Assembly (NCBI RefSeq): GCF_003258355.1 | Contig: NZ_QKPO01000005.1 | Span: 1 to 64,000 of the forward strand | Source of the DNA: Confluentibacter sediminis | GTDB taxonomy: Bacteria > Bacteroidota > Bacteroidia > Flavobacteriales > Flavobacteriaceae | Reading direction: 5' to 3' | DNA length: 64,000 nucleotides | Shown: positions 23,832-33,930 of the stretch, piece by piece | Numbering within the stretch: position 1 is the stretch's first letter | Layout: the number at the start of each line of letters is the position of its first letter | Made by a program: the position numbers and the translations under genes | Notes under the pieces: model-generated | Seen by the model: only the letters and a program-made list of their open reading frames with translations | The model's database searches: none | Told to the model about the DNA's origin: nothing

Positions 23832-23884
23832 ACATTAAATTCAATGTTTTGATTACCAATAAATTAAAACATTGAATTTAATGT
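23832..23884. repeat. Perfect 19-bp inverted repeat
   Basis: ACATTAAATTCAATGTTTT (23832-23850) pairs perfectly with 23866-23884 around a 15-nt loop. It lies between two divergent genes, starting 22 bp upstream of the PorP/SprF start and ending 86 bp from the Nfu start. It is longer than a typical operator and has no T-run on the side expected of a terminator. Confidence 0.9.
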
Positions 23885-23970
23885 GTTTTCATATTTTCAA
23901 AAGAGCAACAAAAACCAAATATATATATAACTATAGTTTTCTTTTAGTATTTTTACAAAAAAAAGCTAAA

Positions 23971-24873
23971 ATGAACACTTTTAACGTTTCAATACAAAAA
24001 ACCACGAATAAAGCCATTATAAAATTTGAAGTTAATCAGTTTATAACCAAAAACCAAAGTTTTGAGTTTAATAATATTGATGAAGCTAAGCCTTCTCCAT
24101 TAGCGCAACAATTATTTTATTTACCCTTTGTAAAAAAAGTATATATTTCAGGAAACTTTATTGCTGTTGAGCGTTACAATATTGTTGAATGGGAAGATGT
24201 ACAAGATGAAATGGCTGAACAAATAACGAATTATTTAAATGAAGGAGGCATTGTTATTGAAGATACGGCTGTTTCTAAAAAAGTACCAGTTACGGTTTAT
24301 GCGGAAAGCACACCGAACCCTTCTGTGATGAAGTTTGTCGCAAATAAAAAATTAGTAACGGCTTTATTTGAATTTACTTCAATCGATGAAGCTAAACTAT
24401 CTCCTTTAGCCACAGAATTGTTTTATTTTCCATTTGTAAAAAATATATTCCTTGATGAAAATTATATTTCCATTACCAAATATGACATCGCCGAATGGCA
24501 AGACATTACCGTACAACTTCGTGAATTTATAAGGAGTTATATTGAAAATGGAAAAGATATAGTGTTGCCTGGTGCTACTGAAAATTTAAAAAAATCCACA
24601 AAACAAGTAGATGATTATTTTGAATCGCTTGATGACACCTCAAAAGAGATTATAAACATACTTGAAGAATATGTAAAACCCGCTGTCGCCAGTGATGGTG
24701 GAAATATTCAGTTCATTTCTTATGATGACGTTACTAAAAACGTGAGCGTATTGCTTCAAGGTGCTTGTAGTGGTTGTCCATCCTCAACCTATACATTAAA
24801 AAGTGGCATTGAAAATATGCTGAAAGAAATGCTAAAAGGCAAAGTTGAAACTGTGGAAGCCATTAATGGTTAA
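23971..24873 (+). CDS. Nfu-type iron-sulfur cluster carrier with duplicated N-domain
   Basis: A 300-residue protein. Two Nfu N-terminal-like domains in tandem (about 3-90 and 105-195) share the pattern FNNIDEAKPSPLAQQLFYLPFVKKV and FTSIDEAKLSPLATELFYFPFVKNI. A C-terminal NifU domain (about 215-298) has the cluster-binding CSGCPSS motif. The protein should carry or transfer iron-sulfur clusters in the cytosol. The ATG at 23971 is the first start with the family N-terminus; the open frame runs back to 23872 through repeat DNA and is not used. Stands alone with its own terminator. Confidence 0.9.
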   Translation: MNTFNVSIQKTTNKAIIKFEVNQFITKNQSFEFNNIDEAKPSPLAQQLFYLPFVKKVYISGNFIAVERYNIVEWEDVQDEMAEQITNYLNEGGIVIEDTAVSKKVPVTVYAESTPNPSVMKFVANKKLVTALFEFTSIDEAKLSPLATELFYFPFVKNIFLDENYISITKYDIAEWQDITVQLREFIRSYIENGKDIVLPGATENLKKSTKQVDDYFESLDDTSKEIINILEEYVKPAVASDGGNIQFISYDDVTKNVSVLLQGACSGCPSSTYTLKSGIENMLKEMLKGKVETVEAING

Positions 24874-24898
24874 ACATTATAAATGATTATAGAATTTA

Positions 24899-24927
24899 AA
24901 TGTCCGCCATGAGGACGTTTTTTTTAT
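24899..24927 (+). terminator. Terminator after the Nfu gene
   Basis: AATGTCC (24899-24905) pairs with GGACGTT (24913-24919) across a 7-nt loop, with one wobble, followed by a run of eight T. Confidence 0.75.
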
Positions 24928-24951
24928 TCATTATTTACTTACTTTTATATC

Positions 24952-27063
24952 ATGCAAAAACTTTTTTACATCTTATTAATTTCAACTATTCCCCTCCTTA
25001 GTTGTAAAAGTCAAACTTCAGAAGACATGACACATCCATATACGAATGATCTTATAAACGAAACAAGTCCGTATCTTCTACAACACGCCCACAACCCGGT
25101 AAACTGGAATGCTTGGAACGATAAAACATTGGCAAAAGCAAAATCTGAGAATAAGTTATTATTAATAAGTGTAGGATATGCAGCCTGTCATTGGTGCCAT
25201 GTTATGGAACATGAAAGTTTTGAAGATAGTTTGGTAGCGCAAGTCATGAATAAAAATTTCATCAATGTAAAAGTTGATAGAGAGGAACGCCCCGATGTGG
25301 ATCAAATTTATATGAATGCGGTACAATTAATGACCGGTAGTGGTGGCTGGCCTTTAAATGTAATAGCATTACCCGATGGTAGACCAGTCTGGGGAGGCAC
25401 CTATTTTAAAAAAGACCAGTGGATTGACATTTTAAATCAGATTTCTAAACTGTATTCTGAAAACCCTAATAAACTTTATGAATATGCCGAGAAATTATCT
25501 AAAGGTATCAAATCTCTAGATGTTGTAAATTTAAATACCGATGAGCCCATTTTTGAAGCGTCTTATATAAATGATGCACTTAAAAATTGGGAGAAAAATT
25601 TTGACTATCATGACGGGGGCACCAAGCAAACACAGAAATTTATGATGCCAAACAACTATCATTTTTTGTTAAGAAATGCTTATCAAAATAATGATACAGA
25701 TTTACAGGAATTTGTGAATTTAACGCTTACTAAAATGGCATATGGAGGTGTTTACGATCATATTGGCGGCGGCTTTTCAAGATATTCGGTAGATGAAAAA
25801 TGGCATATCCCTCATTTTGAAAAAATGCTTTATGACAATGCACAATTGGTTAGTTTATATGCTGATGCTTACCTCATCACAAAAAATGAACTTTATAAAA
25901 CTGTCATTGAAGAAACCTTAGATTATATAAAAAATGATATGACTGCGAGCAACGGTGCTTTCTATTCCTCTCTGGATGCAGACAGTAATAATCCAGAAGG
26001 GAAATTAGAAGAAGGTGCTTTTTATGTTTGGACCAAAGAGGAGTTAAAAACACTCATTAAAGAAGATTTTGATGTGTTTTCAGATTATTACAATATCAAT
26101 AATTACGGACTCTGGGAACATGATAATTATGTGTTAATCCGAAAAGATGATGATCCCTCCATTATTAAAAAGCATCATTTAACGGACAATCAATTATCTG
26201 AAAAGAAACAGCATTGGAAAAGCATCCTTTTAACTGTTCGAAATAAAAGACCTAAACCTAGACTTGATGATAAAACGCTGACCTCGTGGAACGCTTTAAT
26301 GCTAAAAGGTTACACAGACGCTTATAGGGTTTTAGGCACTAAAGCCTATTTAGAAGCTGCTGAAAAAAATGCGAATTTCATCATCAACACCCAATTACGA
26401 CAAGATGGTGGTTTAAACCATAATTATAAAGACGGCAAAAGCACTATAAATGGTTATTTAGAAGATTATGCGGCTACTATCGATGCCTTTATTTCACTTT
26501 ATGAAAACACATTAAACGAAACATACTTAACCACTGCACGAGATTTAGCTAATTATACATTTGACCATTTTTTTGATGACTCTAGTAAAATGTTTTATTT
26601 CACTTCAAACAGTGATGCCTCATTGGTTTCTAGAAGTATTGAATATAGAGACAATGTGATTCCTGCCAGCAATTCTATGATGGCTAAAAACCTATTTAAA
26701 TTATCTCATTATTTCGATAATGAACATTTTTCAAAAACGGCGATGACGATGTTAAATAATGTAAAACCAGAAATGAAAGAATACCCATCTGGATATTCCA
26801 ATTGGTTCGATTTAATGTTGAATTATGCCAATTCATTTTATGAAGTTGCTATTGTTGGAAAAGATGCTAGACAAAAATTAGCCGATTTAAACACGCATTA
26901 TGTGCCCAATAAATTAATTGCCGCAAGCACTACAGAAAACAATATGCCTTTATTGGAAAGCAGATATAACCCACAACAAACGCTTATTTATGTTTGTGTA
27001 AACAAAGCTTGCAAATTACCTGTCGCAGATGTAAATAAAGCTTTAGAATTCTTAAAAGAATGA
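24952..27063 (+). CDS. Thioredoxin-domain protein of the YyaL/SPATA20 family, lipoprotein
   Basis: A 703-residue protein. A lipobox (LLSC, Cys18) precedes an N-terminal DUF255 thioredoxin-like domain (about 30-190) with CHWCH (79-83) and [20 protein letters not shown]; a six-hairpin glycosidase-like alpha/alpha barrel follows (about 230-640), with [35 protein letters not shown]-type segments. Most relatives are cytosolic; the lipoprotein signal makes this one envelope-attached. Enzymatic role not established in the family. The stop overlaps the next start (ATGA). Confidence 0.88.
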   Translation: MQKLFYILLISTIPLLSCKSQTSEDMTHPYTNDLINETSPYLLQHAHNPVNWNAWNDKTLAKAKSENKLLLISVGYAACHWCHVMEHESFEDSLVAQVMNKNFINVKVDREERPDVDQIYMNAVQLMTGSGGWPLNVIALPDGRPVWGGTYFKKDQWIDILNQISKLYSENPNKLYEYAEKLSKGIKSLDVVNLNTDEPIFEASYINDALKNWEKNFDYHDGGTKQTQKFMMPNNYHFLLRNAYQNNDTDLQEFVNLTLTKMAYGGVYDHIGGGFSRYSVDEKWHIPHFEKMLYDNAQLVSLYADAYLITKNELYKTVIEETLDYIKNDMTASNGAFYSSLDADSNNPEGKLEEGAFYVWTKEELKTLIKEDFDVFSDYYNINNYGLWEHDNYVLIRKDDDPSIIKKHHLTDNQLSEKKQHWKSILLTVRNKRPKPRLDDKTLTSWNALMLKGYTDAYRVLGTKAYLEAAEKNANFIINTQLRQDGGLNHNYKDGKSTINGYLEDYAATIDAFISLYENTLNETYLTTARDLANYTFDHFFDDSSKMFYFTSNSDASLVSRSIEYRDNVIPASNSMMAKNLFKLSHYFDNEHFSKTAMTMLNNVKPEMKEYPSGYSNWFDLMLNYANSFYEVAIVGKDARQKLADLNTHYVPNKLIAASTTENNMPLLESRYNPQQTLIYVCVNKACKLPVADVNKALEFLKE

Positions 27064-27422
27064 ATTTTTTAAGTATCATAATAATAGCATTTGTCGCTGT
27101 AGAACATGTCTTTTTTTTAATATTAGAAATGTTTTTTTGGACGAAACCTAAAGGTATGAAGGCGTTTGGCTTAAAATCAAAACAATTTGCCGAAGACACC
27201 GAAGTATTAGCGGCCAACCAAGGTTTATATAACGGCTTTTTAGCTGCTAGTTTACTATTTTCAATCATAGAAAACGATATAAAGATTGCCTTGTTCTTTC
27301 TTACTTTTGTGACTATTGCCGGTATTTATGGAGCCTATTCCACTAAACAAATTAAACTGTTTTACATTCAATCTATTCCTGCAATTCTTGGTCTCATTTC
27401 TACAATTGTTAACGTTTTTTAA
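27060..27422 (+). CDS. DUF1304 membrane protein
   Basis: A 120-residue protein with four membrane helices (about 4-27, 58-75, 78-93 and 100-119). The segment [16 protein letters not shown] and the [11 protein letters not shown] motif are typical of DUF1304. Its start codon overlaps the preceding stop (ATGA), so the two are translationally coupled. Function unknown. Confidence 0.85.
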   Translation: MNFLSIIIIAFVAVEHVFFLILEMFFWTKPKGMKAFGLKSKQFAEDTEVLAANQGLYNGFLAASLLFSIIENDIKIALFFLTFVTIAGIYGAYSTKQIKLFYIQSIPAILGLISTIVNVF

Positions 27423-27491
27423 CTTTTACCTTATTGTTTTTTTTATAATAAAATTGTATAATGTATACTTGTAATAACTATAAAAAAACTT

Positions 27492-28307
27492 ATGAATTTA
27501 GAAAATATTGATGCAGAAAAATGGATTGAATTAGCTACAACTTACGGACTAAGAATTCTTGGAGCTATTGCTATTTGGATTATTGGTTCTTGGCTTATTA
27601 AAAAGGTTCTTAATACAGCTCGTAAGATAATGACCAAAAGCGACTATGATATCAGCCTTCAAAAGTTCTTGATAAACCTATTTAATTGGGCATTAAAAAT
27701 ACTTCTCATTATTACACTTTTAGGCACATTAGGTGTCCCAACAACCTCATTTGCAGCGGTTATTGCAGCGGCAGGTTTAGCGATTGGTTTGGCACTTCAA
27801 GGTTCCTTAGGGAATTTTGCTGGTGGTGTATTGATCATGATTTTTAAACCTTTTAAAATAGGTGATGTCATTGAGGCACAAGGCGAAATAGGCTCTGTAA
27901 AACAAATTGAAATATTTACCACCAAACTTATAGGGCTTTCAAATAAAGAAATAATAATACCAAATGGTGCCTTATCAAACGGAAATATTGTTAATTACAC
28001 GACTGAGGGAACACGACGTGTCGATTTGGTTTTTGGGGTTGGATACGATTCTGATATAAAAAAAACAAAAGAAGTGTTAATGGATGTTCTAAAAAACAAT
28101 CCGAAAATTTTAGACACCCCAGAACCTACCGTAAATGTTTTGGAATTAGCAAATAGTTCAGTAAACTTTGCCGTGAGACCTTGGTGCAATGCTGCCGATT
28201 ATTGGAGTGTTTATTTTGAAGTTACCGAAAGTACTAAAGAAGCCCTTGATGCTGCCGGTATAGAAATACCATATCCTCACCAAGTTGAAATACACAAAAA
28301 CGCTTAA
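27492..28307 (+). CDS. Small-conductance mechanosensitive channel (MscS family)
   Basis: A 271-residue channel protein that should release solutes under osmotic downshock. Three membrane helices are seen (about 16-38, 60-80 and 84-115); the pore-lining third helix is AAVIAAAGLAIGLALQGSLGNFAGGVLIM, with the Gly-Ala pattern of MscS. A cytoplasmic beta domain with FKIGDVIEAQGEIGSV follows and the C-terminal vestibule ends about residue 265. Size matches the classical channel. It overlaps the convergent tsaB gene by 4 bp. Confidence 0.93.
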   Translation: MNLENIDAEKWIELATTYGLRILGAIAIWIIGSWLIKKVLNTARKIMTKSDYDISLQKFLINLFNWALKILLIITLLGTLGVPTTSFAAVIAAAGLAIGLALQGSLGNFAGGVLIMIFKPFKIGDVIEAQGEIGSVKQIEIFTTKLIGLSNKEIIIPNGALSNGNIVNYTTEGTRRVDLVFGVGYDSDIKKTKEVLMDVLKNNPKILDTPEPTVNVLELANSSVNFAVRPWCNAADYWSVYFEVTESTKEALDAAGIEIPYPHQVEIHKNA

Positions 28308-28975
28308 GATTTAGATTTTAAAGCTATAAAATCTTTTAAATAATAAGGTTCAAAATAAGCGACATCTTCAAAGTCGCTTATTTTGTATTTGTTAAATGCC
28401 AACATACTCATTTCATTAGCAGATGGCAACTTATTATCCTTAAAATTGGCATTGGTATGATGAATTAATTCTTTTGTTTTCTCAACACCATTACCTATAA
28501 AATAGACCTGTGCTTCATTTAAATATTCCGTAAATGAGTATTCATCTAAAATCTGTGCTTGCGTTTCTCTTACTATCTTATAATTTGAATCGAATATAGC
28601 AGAATAGACTTCCATACGCCTAGCATCGAGCATAGGGATTATAAAACCCTCATCAATTTTTAATTGATAGGCTAAAGCCTCAAGAGTTGATATAGCAATA
28701 AGCGGCTTGTTTAAAGCAAAACAAAGCCCTTTTGCTGCAGAAACACCAATACGAAGCCCCGTATAAGACCCAGGCCCCTTACTAACCGCTATAGCATCTA
28801 TATCGTTTAAGGTTGCTTCTGATTCTTTTAAAACAGTATCAATAAACACATGTAAACTTTCGGCATGCGAATAATTCTTGTTATTATCTTCTTTCAGATA
28901 AATAGTTTTCCCATTTTCTGAAACGGATACCGAACAATTAGTTGTAGCTGTTTCTATATTAAGTATTAATGCCAA
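28304..28975 (-). CDS. tsaB: TsaB, threonylcarbamoyladenosine synthesis subunit
   Basis: A 223-residue ASKHA-fold protein, partner of TsaD in making t6A37 of ANN-decoding tRNAs. The N-terminal segment ILNIETATTNCSVSVSENG and the SKGPGSYTGLRIGVSAAKGL motif identify it. It is the last gene of the - strand run downstream of an efflux cluster; its start is 1 bp from the preceding stop. Full length. Confidence 0.93.
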   Translation of the reverse strand: MALILNIETATTNCSVSVSENGKTIYLKEDNNKNYSHAESLHVFIDTVLKESEATLNDIDAIAVSKGPGSYTGLRIGVSAAKGLCFALNKPLIAISTLEALAYQLKIDEGFIIPMLDARRMEVYSAIFDSNYKIVRETQAQILDEYSFTEYLNEAQVYFIGNGVEKTKELIHHTNANFKDNKLPSANEMSMLAFNKYKISDFEDVAYFEPYYLKDFIALKSKS

Positions 28976-28976
28976 A

Positions 28977-30305
28977 TTAATCTAAGGTTATTCTTTTTCC
29001 CATGTAAAAATCTAAAACTTTTGTTTTAAAAACAAAATCGTATTTAGCATTTATTAAAGACGATTGTGCATTAATATATCTGATACGTGATTGTTCTAAT
29101 TCAAAAGAATTCATAGCTCCAATATTAAAACGTTCTTGGGAATTTTCAAATGATAATTTTTGAGATTCTAACGATTTTTTAGCTGCTTCAAAGGTTTTAA
29201 AAGCCGCTTGGGCATCTGTATAAGCTCGTTGTATATTAGATTCTAAACTTAATTTAGCTTGATCCAAATCTAGCTTGGCATTTTCTTCTCTTACTTTAGA
29301 TTTAGCAACGGCTGTTTTATTCTGAAATTGGGAAAATATAGGAATATTTACACTTAAATTAAAACTATGTCCTTTATTGTCTTCTAATTGCCTAAAAAAG
29401 GCATCTTCATTAGTGCTTAAGTTTGTGAAAAACACATTCGTTCCAAAACTATAGCCAAAATTTACACTTGGCAAATAACCACTTTTAGAAATTTTAGTGC
29501 TTAATTCTGAATTCTCAATATTTTTTTCTGCAATTTTAATTTCATTTCTATTCTCCAACGCATATTTTAATATAGGAGTGACGTCATTATATAATAAAGC
29601 TTCCGAAGGGCTATCTACTTCAATAATGGAAACATCAAAACCTTCAAAAGGCACTTGTAATAATTGTGATAAAGATAATAATGAGAGTGTGTAATTATTC
29701 TGCGCTATAGTAACGGCTTGTTCATCGTTTGCTAAAGTAGCTTCTGCATCATAAATATTCACCCTAGGTTGTTTGCCTGAATCTACTAAATCATTAACTT
29801 GTTGTAATTGTTTTTTAGAAAAATCATATTGGGCCTTTGCCGTTTCTAATTGTTCTTTATTAAACAACACATTTAAATATGAGTTGGCAACATTTAACGA
29901 AATATCATCCTTAATTCTATTTAACTCTAACTGACTTGTTTCTAAATTTAGCTGTGATTGTTTATATAAATAAGTATTTCTAAATCCATTAAAAACATTT
30001 TCAGAAACTCTTACTCCAAAATTGGTAGAGTTACTCGTTCTATTTACAAAAGACCCTTCAAATAATTGACTTTGTCCTAAGCTAATACCATGGGAAGCAC
30101 TACCAGAAACAGATGGTAAAAAACCACCTTTTGCAGCAATAATATCTTGATCATTTGTAAGTAAAGTGTTCTCTGCTTTTTTTATTGTAATATTATTCTC
30201 TAAAGCATAAGTCACACATTCTTGTAGTGTCCATTTTTTTTGTGAAAAACACAATGCACTAACAAAGAAAATAGACACTATAAAACTATTTTTTATCTTT
30301 TTCAT
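28977..30305 (-). CDS. TolC-family outer-membrane efflux protein
   Basis: A 442-residue protein with a signal peptide (1-21, ending CFSQ) and two outer-membrane efflux repeats of long coiled helices with short strands. Recognised from WTLQECVTYALENNITIKKAEN at the N-terminus and repeating LE-x-N-x-IQRAYTDAQAAF motifs. It is the exit duct of a tripartite exporter, with adaptor, two permeases and an ATPase directly upstream. I chose the ATG at 30305; a TTG codon two codons upstream is also in frame. Outer membrane location. Confidence 0.92.
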   Translation of the reverse strand: MKKIKNSFIVSIFFVSALCFSQKKWTLQECVTYALENNITIKKAENTLLTNDQDIIAAKGGFLPSVSGSASHGISLGQSQLFEGSFVNRTSNSTNFGVRVSENVFNGFRNTYLYKQSQLNLETSQLELNRIKDDISLNVANSYLNVLFNKEQLETAKAQYDFSKKQLQQVNDLVDSGKQPRVNIYDAEATLANDEQAVTIAQNNYTLSLLSLSQLLQVPFEGFDVSIIEVDSPSEALLYNDVTPILKYALENRNEIKIAEKNIENSELSTKISKSGYLPSVNFGYSFGTNVFFTNLSTNEDAFFRQLEDNKGHSFNLSVNIPIFSQFQNKTAVAKSKVREENAKLDLDQAKLSLESNIQRAYTDAQAAFKTFEAAKKSLESQKLSFENSQERFNIGAMNSFELEQSRIRYINAQSSLINAKYDFVFKTKVLDFYMGKRITLD

Positions 30306-30311
30306 AATCAA

Positions 30312-31442
30312 TTAATTATTTCGTCTTCTTTGGTTATCTTCATCATCATCTTTAGAAGCTTTATTCCAAACTTTTATTTTGTCTCCTTTTTCAATACCAT
30401 CTAGAATTTCAACATTAATACCATCTGAAATTCCTAATTTCACGTCTTTCTTCTTGAATTTTCCTTCGCCTGTCTGGATTTCAACAAAAGGTTTATCTGT
30501 AATTCTATCGAATTGAAGCAAAGATTCTTTAATAGCAAAAATATTTTCTTTTCCTTCTAAATCTATCTCGGCATTGGCACTATAACCTGCTCTAATATTT
30601 GTACCTGCATCAATATTTACATCTGCTTTAATAGTAAACTGCACAGCACCATTTTCTTCAACCCCTTTTGGAGCGACAAAGGTTAATTTTGCAGGAAACT
30701 CTTTAGCATTTATAGCCCCAAGAACAACTTTAATGTCTTTACCTTCTTTTAATTTACCAACTTCCGCTTCATCTACTTTTCCTTCGAAAATCATAAAACT
30801 CATATCTGCTATAGTAGCAATGGTTGTTCCATCATTAAAATTATTACTTTCAATAACTTGATCTCCTTCTCTAACAGGTATCTCTAATATGGTTCCTGCA
30901 ATTTGAGCTGTTATACTTGTATTTGCCGAACTTCCCCCAGAAATAGAACCCTTTTTTATAATTTGATAATCATTTTGAGATTGGCCTAAAGATTCTTTAG
31001 CTTGATTAAAACTAAGTTCAGTATTTTCAAAATCCTGTTTTGAAATGACACCTTTATCAAATAATGCTTTATCTCTGTCGTATTGAATTTTAGCATTATC
31101 AAATGATAATTTAGAAGTTGCTATTCTACTTTGAGCCTGTACCAAAGATTGTTCATTAGGAACCACTCTAATAGTAGCTATTAAATCACCTTTTTTAACG
31201 ATATCTCCTTCTTCAACAAAAATCTTATCAATAATTCCAGAAATTTGCGGTTTTAACTCCACTTCTTCTTCTGGATTTAGTTTTCCTGTAGCTACAGCTT
31301 TTGTTTTGATTGTTGTATAAAAAGGCTCTTCAACTTTAAAATCCTCAATGGCTTTAGAATTGGAATCCATAAAATACTTTAGTACAAATATTAATAATAA
31401 CACTGCAACTAATCCTAAAATAATTTTTACTGTTTTGTTCAT
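30312..31442 (-). CDS. Periplasmic adaptor (HlyD/MacA-like)
   Basis: A 376-residue adaptor: an N-terminal membrane anchor (about 5-24), a lipoyl half-motif (ATGKLNPEEEVELKPQISGIIDKIFVEEGDIVKKGDLIA), a coiled-coil hairpin (about 100-160), then the second lipoyl half and beta-barrel (FAIKESLLQF). It links the inner-membrane ABC permeases to the TolC-type channel. The stop is 6 bp from the tolC-like start. The C-terminus is charged (DDDEDNQRRRNN). Confidence 0.92.
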   Translation of the reverse strand: MNKTVKIILGLVAVLLLIFVLKYFMDSNSKAIEDFKVEEPFYTTIKTKAVATGKLNPEEEVELKPQISGIIDKIFVEEGDIVKKGDLIATIRVVPNEQSLVQAQSRIATSKLSFDNAKIQYDRDKALFDKGVISKQDFENTELSFNQAKESLGQSQNDYQIIKKGSISGGSSANTSITAQIAGTILEIPVREGDQVIESNNFNDGTTIATIADMSFMIFEGKVDEAEVGKLKEGKDIKVVLGAINAKEFPAKLTFVAPKGVEENGAVQFTIKADVNIDAGTNIRAGYSANAEIDLEGKENIFAIKESLLQFDRITDKPFVEIQTGEGKFKKKDVKLGISDGINVEILDGIEKGDKIKVWNKASKDDDEDNQRRRNN

Positions 31443-31454
31443 TTTTTTGATTGT

Positions 31455-32699
31455 TTATTCTTCTCTTAATGCTTCTATTGGTTTTATGCTTGTAGCTTTA
31501 AATGCTGGTATTAATCCTATTAACGTCCCTAAAATCACTAATAATAAAAGGGCTATAAAGACAACGGCTATTGATACAGATGCATTTACTATGACGGCGT
31601 CATCTCCCTGTCCGAATGCGGCATCTAACCCTATTAAAATCCAGCCACCTGAAATGATTCCAAACAAACCAGCTATTAATGTTAAAAATACGGCTTCTAC
31701 TACAATCTGTCTTTTTATTTCAAATGGTGTTGCCCCTAATGCTCGGCGTACACCTATTTCTTTAGTACGTTCTCTTACAGTGATTAACAAGATATTACCA
31801 ATTGCAAATACGCCTGCTATTAAAGTAGCCACACCTACAAACCATGTTAAAAACTGCATTCCCGTTAAAAATCCTGTTACTCTACCAATCTCCTTTGCGG
31901 CATTTGCACTTCGTAATGCCGTATTGTCGTTTGGATTGACATCATTCAGGTTTTTCAACAATAGCTTGGCATCTTTTTCTATTTGCACAATATCATATCC
32001 TGGCTTTCCAGTTATGGTCATCCATCCAATTTGGTCTCCTGTGTTATAAATCTGCTGAAAAGTAGTAAATGGTATATGCATATCAATTCGAGGCCCCATA
32101 CTTATGTTTGAAACTTCAAATACACCAATAACTTTAAAATTGATATTATTTATTTGAATGTATTGACCGATAGCCTTTTCATCTTTTTCGAAAATCTGTT
32201 TATAAACGTCTTCGGATAAAACAACTACTTTTTTCCTGTCGCTAATATCACTTTGGTTAATGAACCGACCATGTATAAGTTTTTTCTTTTCAACTTTATC
32301 AAGTAATGGATAATCACCTCCTAAAGAAAACGTACCTGAAAGAAAATTTCTAACTACCGTAGCTTGATTTTGGTTTCTTGGAACAACAAATTCGATACCA
32401 TTAACATTTTCTTCAACTTTTTGCGCATCTGTCAACGAAAGCCTCACTCGTCGTCCTTCTTGAAACCCTTTAAAAGGTTTGCTTGTATTTTGAGACCAGA
32501 TAAAGACACTATTGGTTGCAAAATCACCAAATAATCTGTTAAACGAATTTTCCAAACCTCTGGCAGAACCTAACAATCCTATTAGCAATAAAATACCCCA
32601 CCACACACCTACCATAGTAAGTATAGACCTTAATTTGTTCTTATTAAAGCTATCAAAAACTTCTTGCCAAGTATCTCTATCAAATAAAAATTTAAACAT
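31455..32699 (-). CDS. MacB-like ABC permease (second of two)
   Basis: A 414-residue permease of the MacB/FtsX type: an N-terminal helix (about 23-46), a large periplasmic domain (about 50-270) and three C-terminal helices with the GATPFEIKRQIVVEAVFLTLIAG loop. The sequence SILTMVGVWWGILLLIG and RTKEIGVRRALGA are family signatures. No ATPase domain is fused, so it needs the separate ATPase two genes upstream. Starts 1 bp after the preceding gene. Confidence 0.92.
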   Translation of the reverse strand: MFKFLFDRDTWQEVFDSFNKNKLRSILTMVGVWWGILLLIGLLGSARGLENSFNRLFGDFATNSVFIWSQNTSKPFKGFQEGRRVRLSLTDAQKVEENVNGIEFVVPRNQNQATVVRNFLSGTFSLGGDYPLLDKVEKKKLIHGRFINQSDISDRKKVVVLSEDVYKQIFEKDEKAIGQYIQINNINFKVIGVFEVSNISMGPRIDMHIPFTTFQQIYNTGDQIGWMTITGKPGYDIVQIEKDAKLLLKNLNDVNPNDNTALRSANAAKEIGRVTGFLTGMQFLTWFVGVATLIAGVFAIGNILLITVRERTKEIGVRRALGATPFEIKRQIVVEAVFLTLIAGLFGIISGGWILIGLDAAFGQGDDAVIVNASVSIAVVFIALLLLVILGTLIGLIPAFKATSIKPIEALREE

Positions 32700-32700
32700 A

Positions 32701-33930
32701 TTAATCGTTTCTTAAGGCTACTATAGGTTTAATTTGTGATGCTTTTTTTGCAGGCAAATAACCTGCTAATGCACCTGCTAGTATAAGAGTTAAAGTAGCA
32801 CCAATCACAAGGCTGTTACTCACACCTGGGTTTTTAATAAAATAAACTTCTAAGCTAGGCCCAACAAGCTCTAGAACCCCCACACCAATTAATAGACCAA
32901 CATAACCCGCTATTGCGGTAATAAGTATTGATTCAATTAATATAATGGATATAATAGATTTAGGTGTGGCACCTAAAGCTTTTCTGATACCAATTTCTTT
33001 GGTCCGTTCTTTTACTATAAAAATCATAATATTACTGATCCCAACAATACCTGCTATAAGGGTTCCAAAACCAATTACTAAAATAATAACTGTTAACCCA
33101 CCCGTCATTTGGTCTACGGTTTTGGTTGCTTCAGCCATATTAAATACCCTAATCCCTCTTTGGTCATCATTAGCAACAGAAAATCTGCTTTTTAATTTTC
33201 TTGTTAGTAAATTACTAAAGCCTAATGCTTGGTCATAATTTAAATCTGGACTGTAGGTCAGGTTAATTTGGTCAATGTAATCATTGTTGCCGTATATATG
33301 CTGCGCTGTTGTTATAGGAATATAAATAATACTTTCTTCATTATCGCCCCCTTCATCTGAAAAAACTCCAACAACTTTATATTGTATTCCATCAAGATTT
33401 AAATATTTACCTATAGCAGATTCTTGTATGAATAAATCTTTCTCTACTAATCTTCCAATTACTATTACTTTTGACTTATTATCTAAATCGTTTTGATTTA
33501 TGTAACGCCCCTCTTTTATTTCGTTTTTTTCAACAAATTGATAATCTGGATAAACAGCAATAAGGCTATAGCTGTTTTTCTCGGTTTTATATGCAGCATT
33601 TACATTTTTGTAAACCCTTGAGGATATAAATTCTATTTTATCACCATACTCTTCTTTAATATATTTATAATCTTCATTTTTAAATTGGATTTGTCTTCCC
33701 GCCTGGTAGCCTTCATTAGCCTTAGAAGTCTTACCAGACATAATAAAAATAGAATTGGCAGCAGTATCAACAAATTCTTCTTTGAAAGTATTTTGTAGAC
33801 CATTAGCAATACCAAAAAGTATAGTAAATAATAAAATAGCGAATGCTACAGTAAAACCAGATAACAAACTTCTAGTTCTGTTTTTATTGATACTTTGAAA
33901 AATTTCCCTCCAGAGATCTAAATCAAACAT
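32701..33930 (-). CDS. MacB-like ABC permease (first of two)
   Basis: A 409-residue permease with the same layout as its neighbour at 31455-32699: an N-terminal helix, a periplasmic MacB_PCD domain and a C-terminal FtsX domain (RTKEIGIRKALGATPKSIISIILIES). The two proteins differ substantially and likely form a heterodimer. The start overlaps the ATPase gene by 8 bp, implying translational coupling. Confidence 0.92.
   Translation of the reverse strand: MFDLDLWREIFQSINKNRTRSLLSGFTVAFAILLFTILFGIANGLQNTFKEEFVDTAANSIFIMSGKTSKANEGYQAGRQIQFKNEDYKYIKEEYGDKIEFISSRVYKNVNAAYKTEKNSYSLIAVYPDYQFVEKNEIKEGRYINQNDLDNKSKVIVIGRLVEKDLFIQESAIGKYLNLDGIQYKVVGVFSDEGGDNEESIIYIPITTAQHIYGNNDYIDQINLTYSPDLNYDQALGFSNLLTRKLKSRFSVANDDQRGIRVFNMAEATKTVDQMTGGLTVIILVIGFGTLIAGIVGISNIMIFIVKERTKEIGIRKALGATPKSIISIILIESILITAIAGYVGLLIGVGVLELVGPSLEVYFIKNPGVSNSLVIGATLTLILAGALAGYLPAKKASQIKPIVALRND

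Noticed and set aside
23872-23970. N-terminal extension of the Nfu protein
   Set aside because: The extra 33 codons begin inside the 19-bp inverted repeat, and the family N-terminus starts at 23971.
31348-32049. A 233-codon + strand open frame
   Set aside because: It is antiparallel to the MacB-like permease and adaptor genes, which have clear family motifs; its Asn/Ile/Pro-rich translation looks artefactual.
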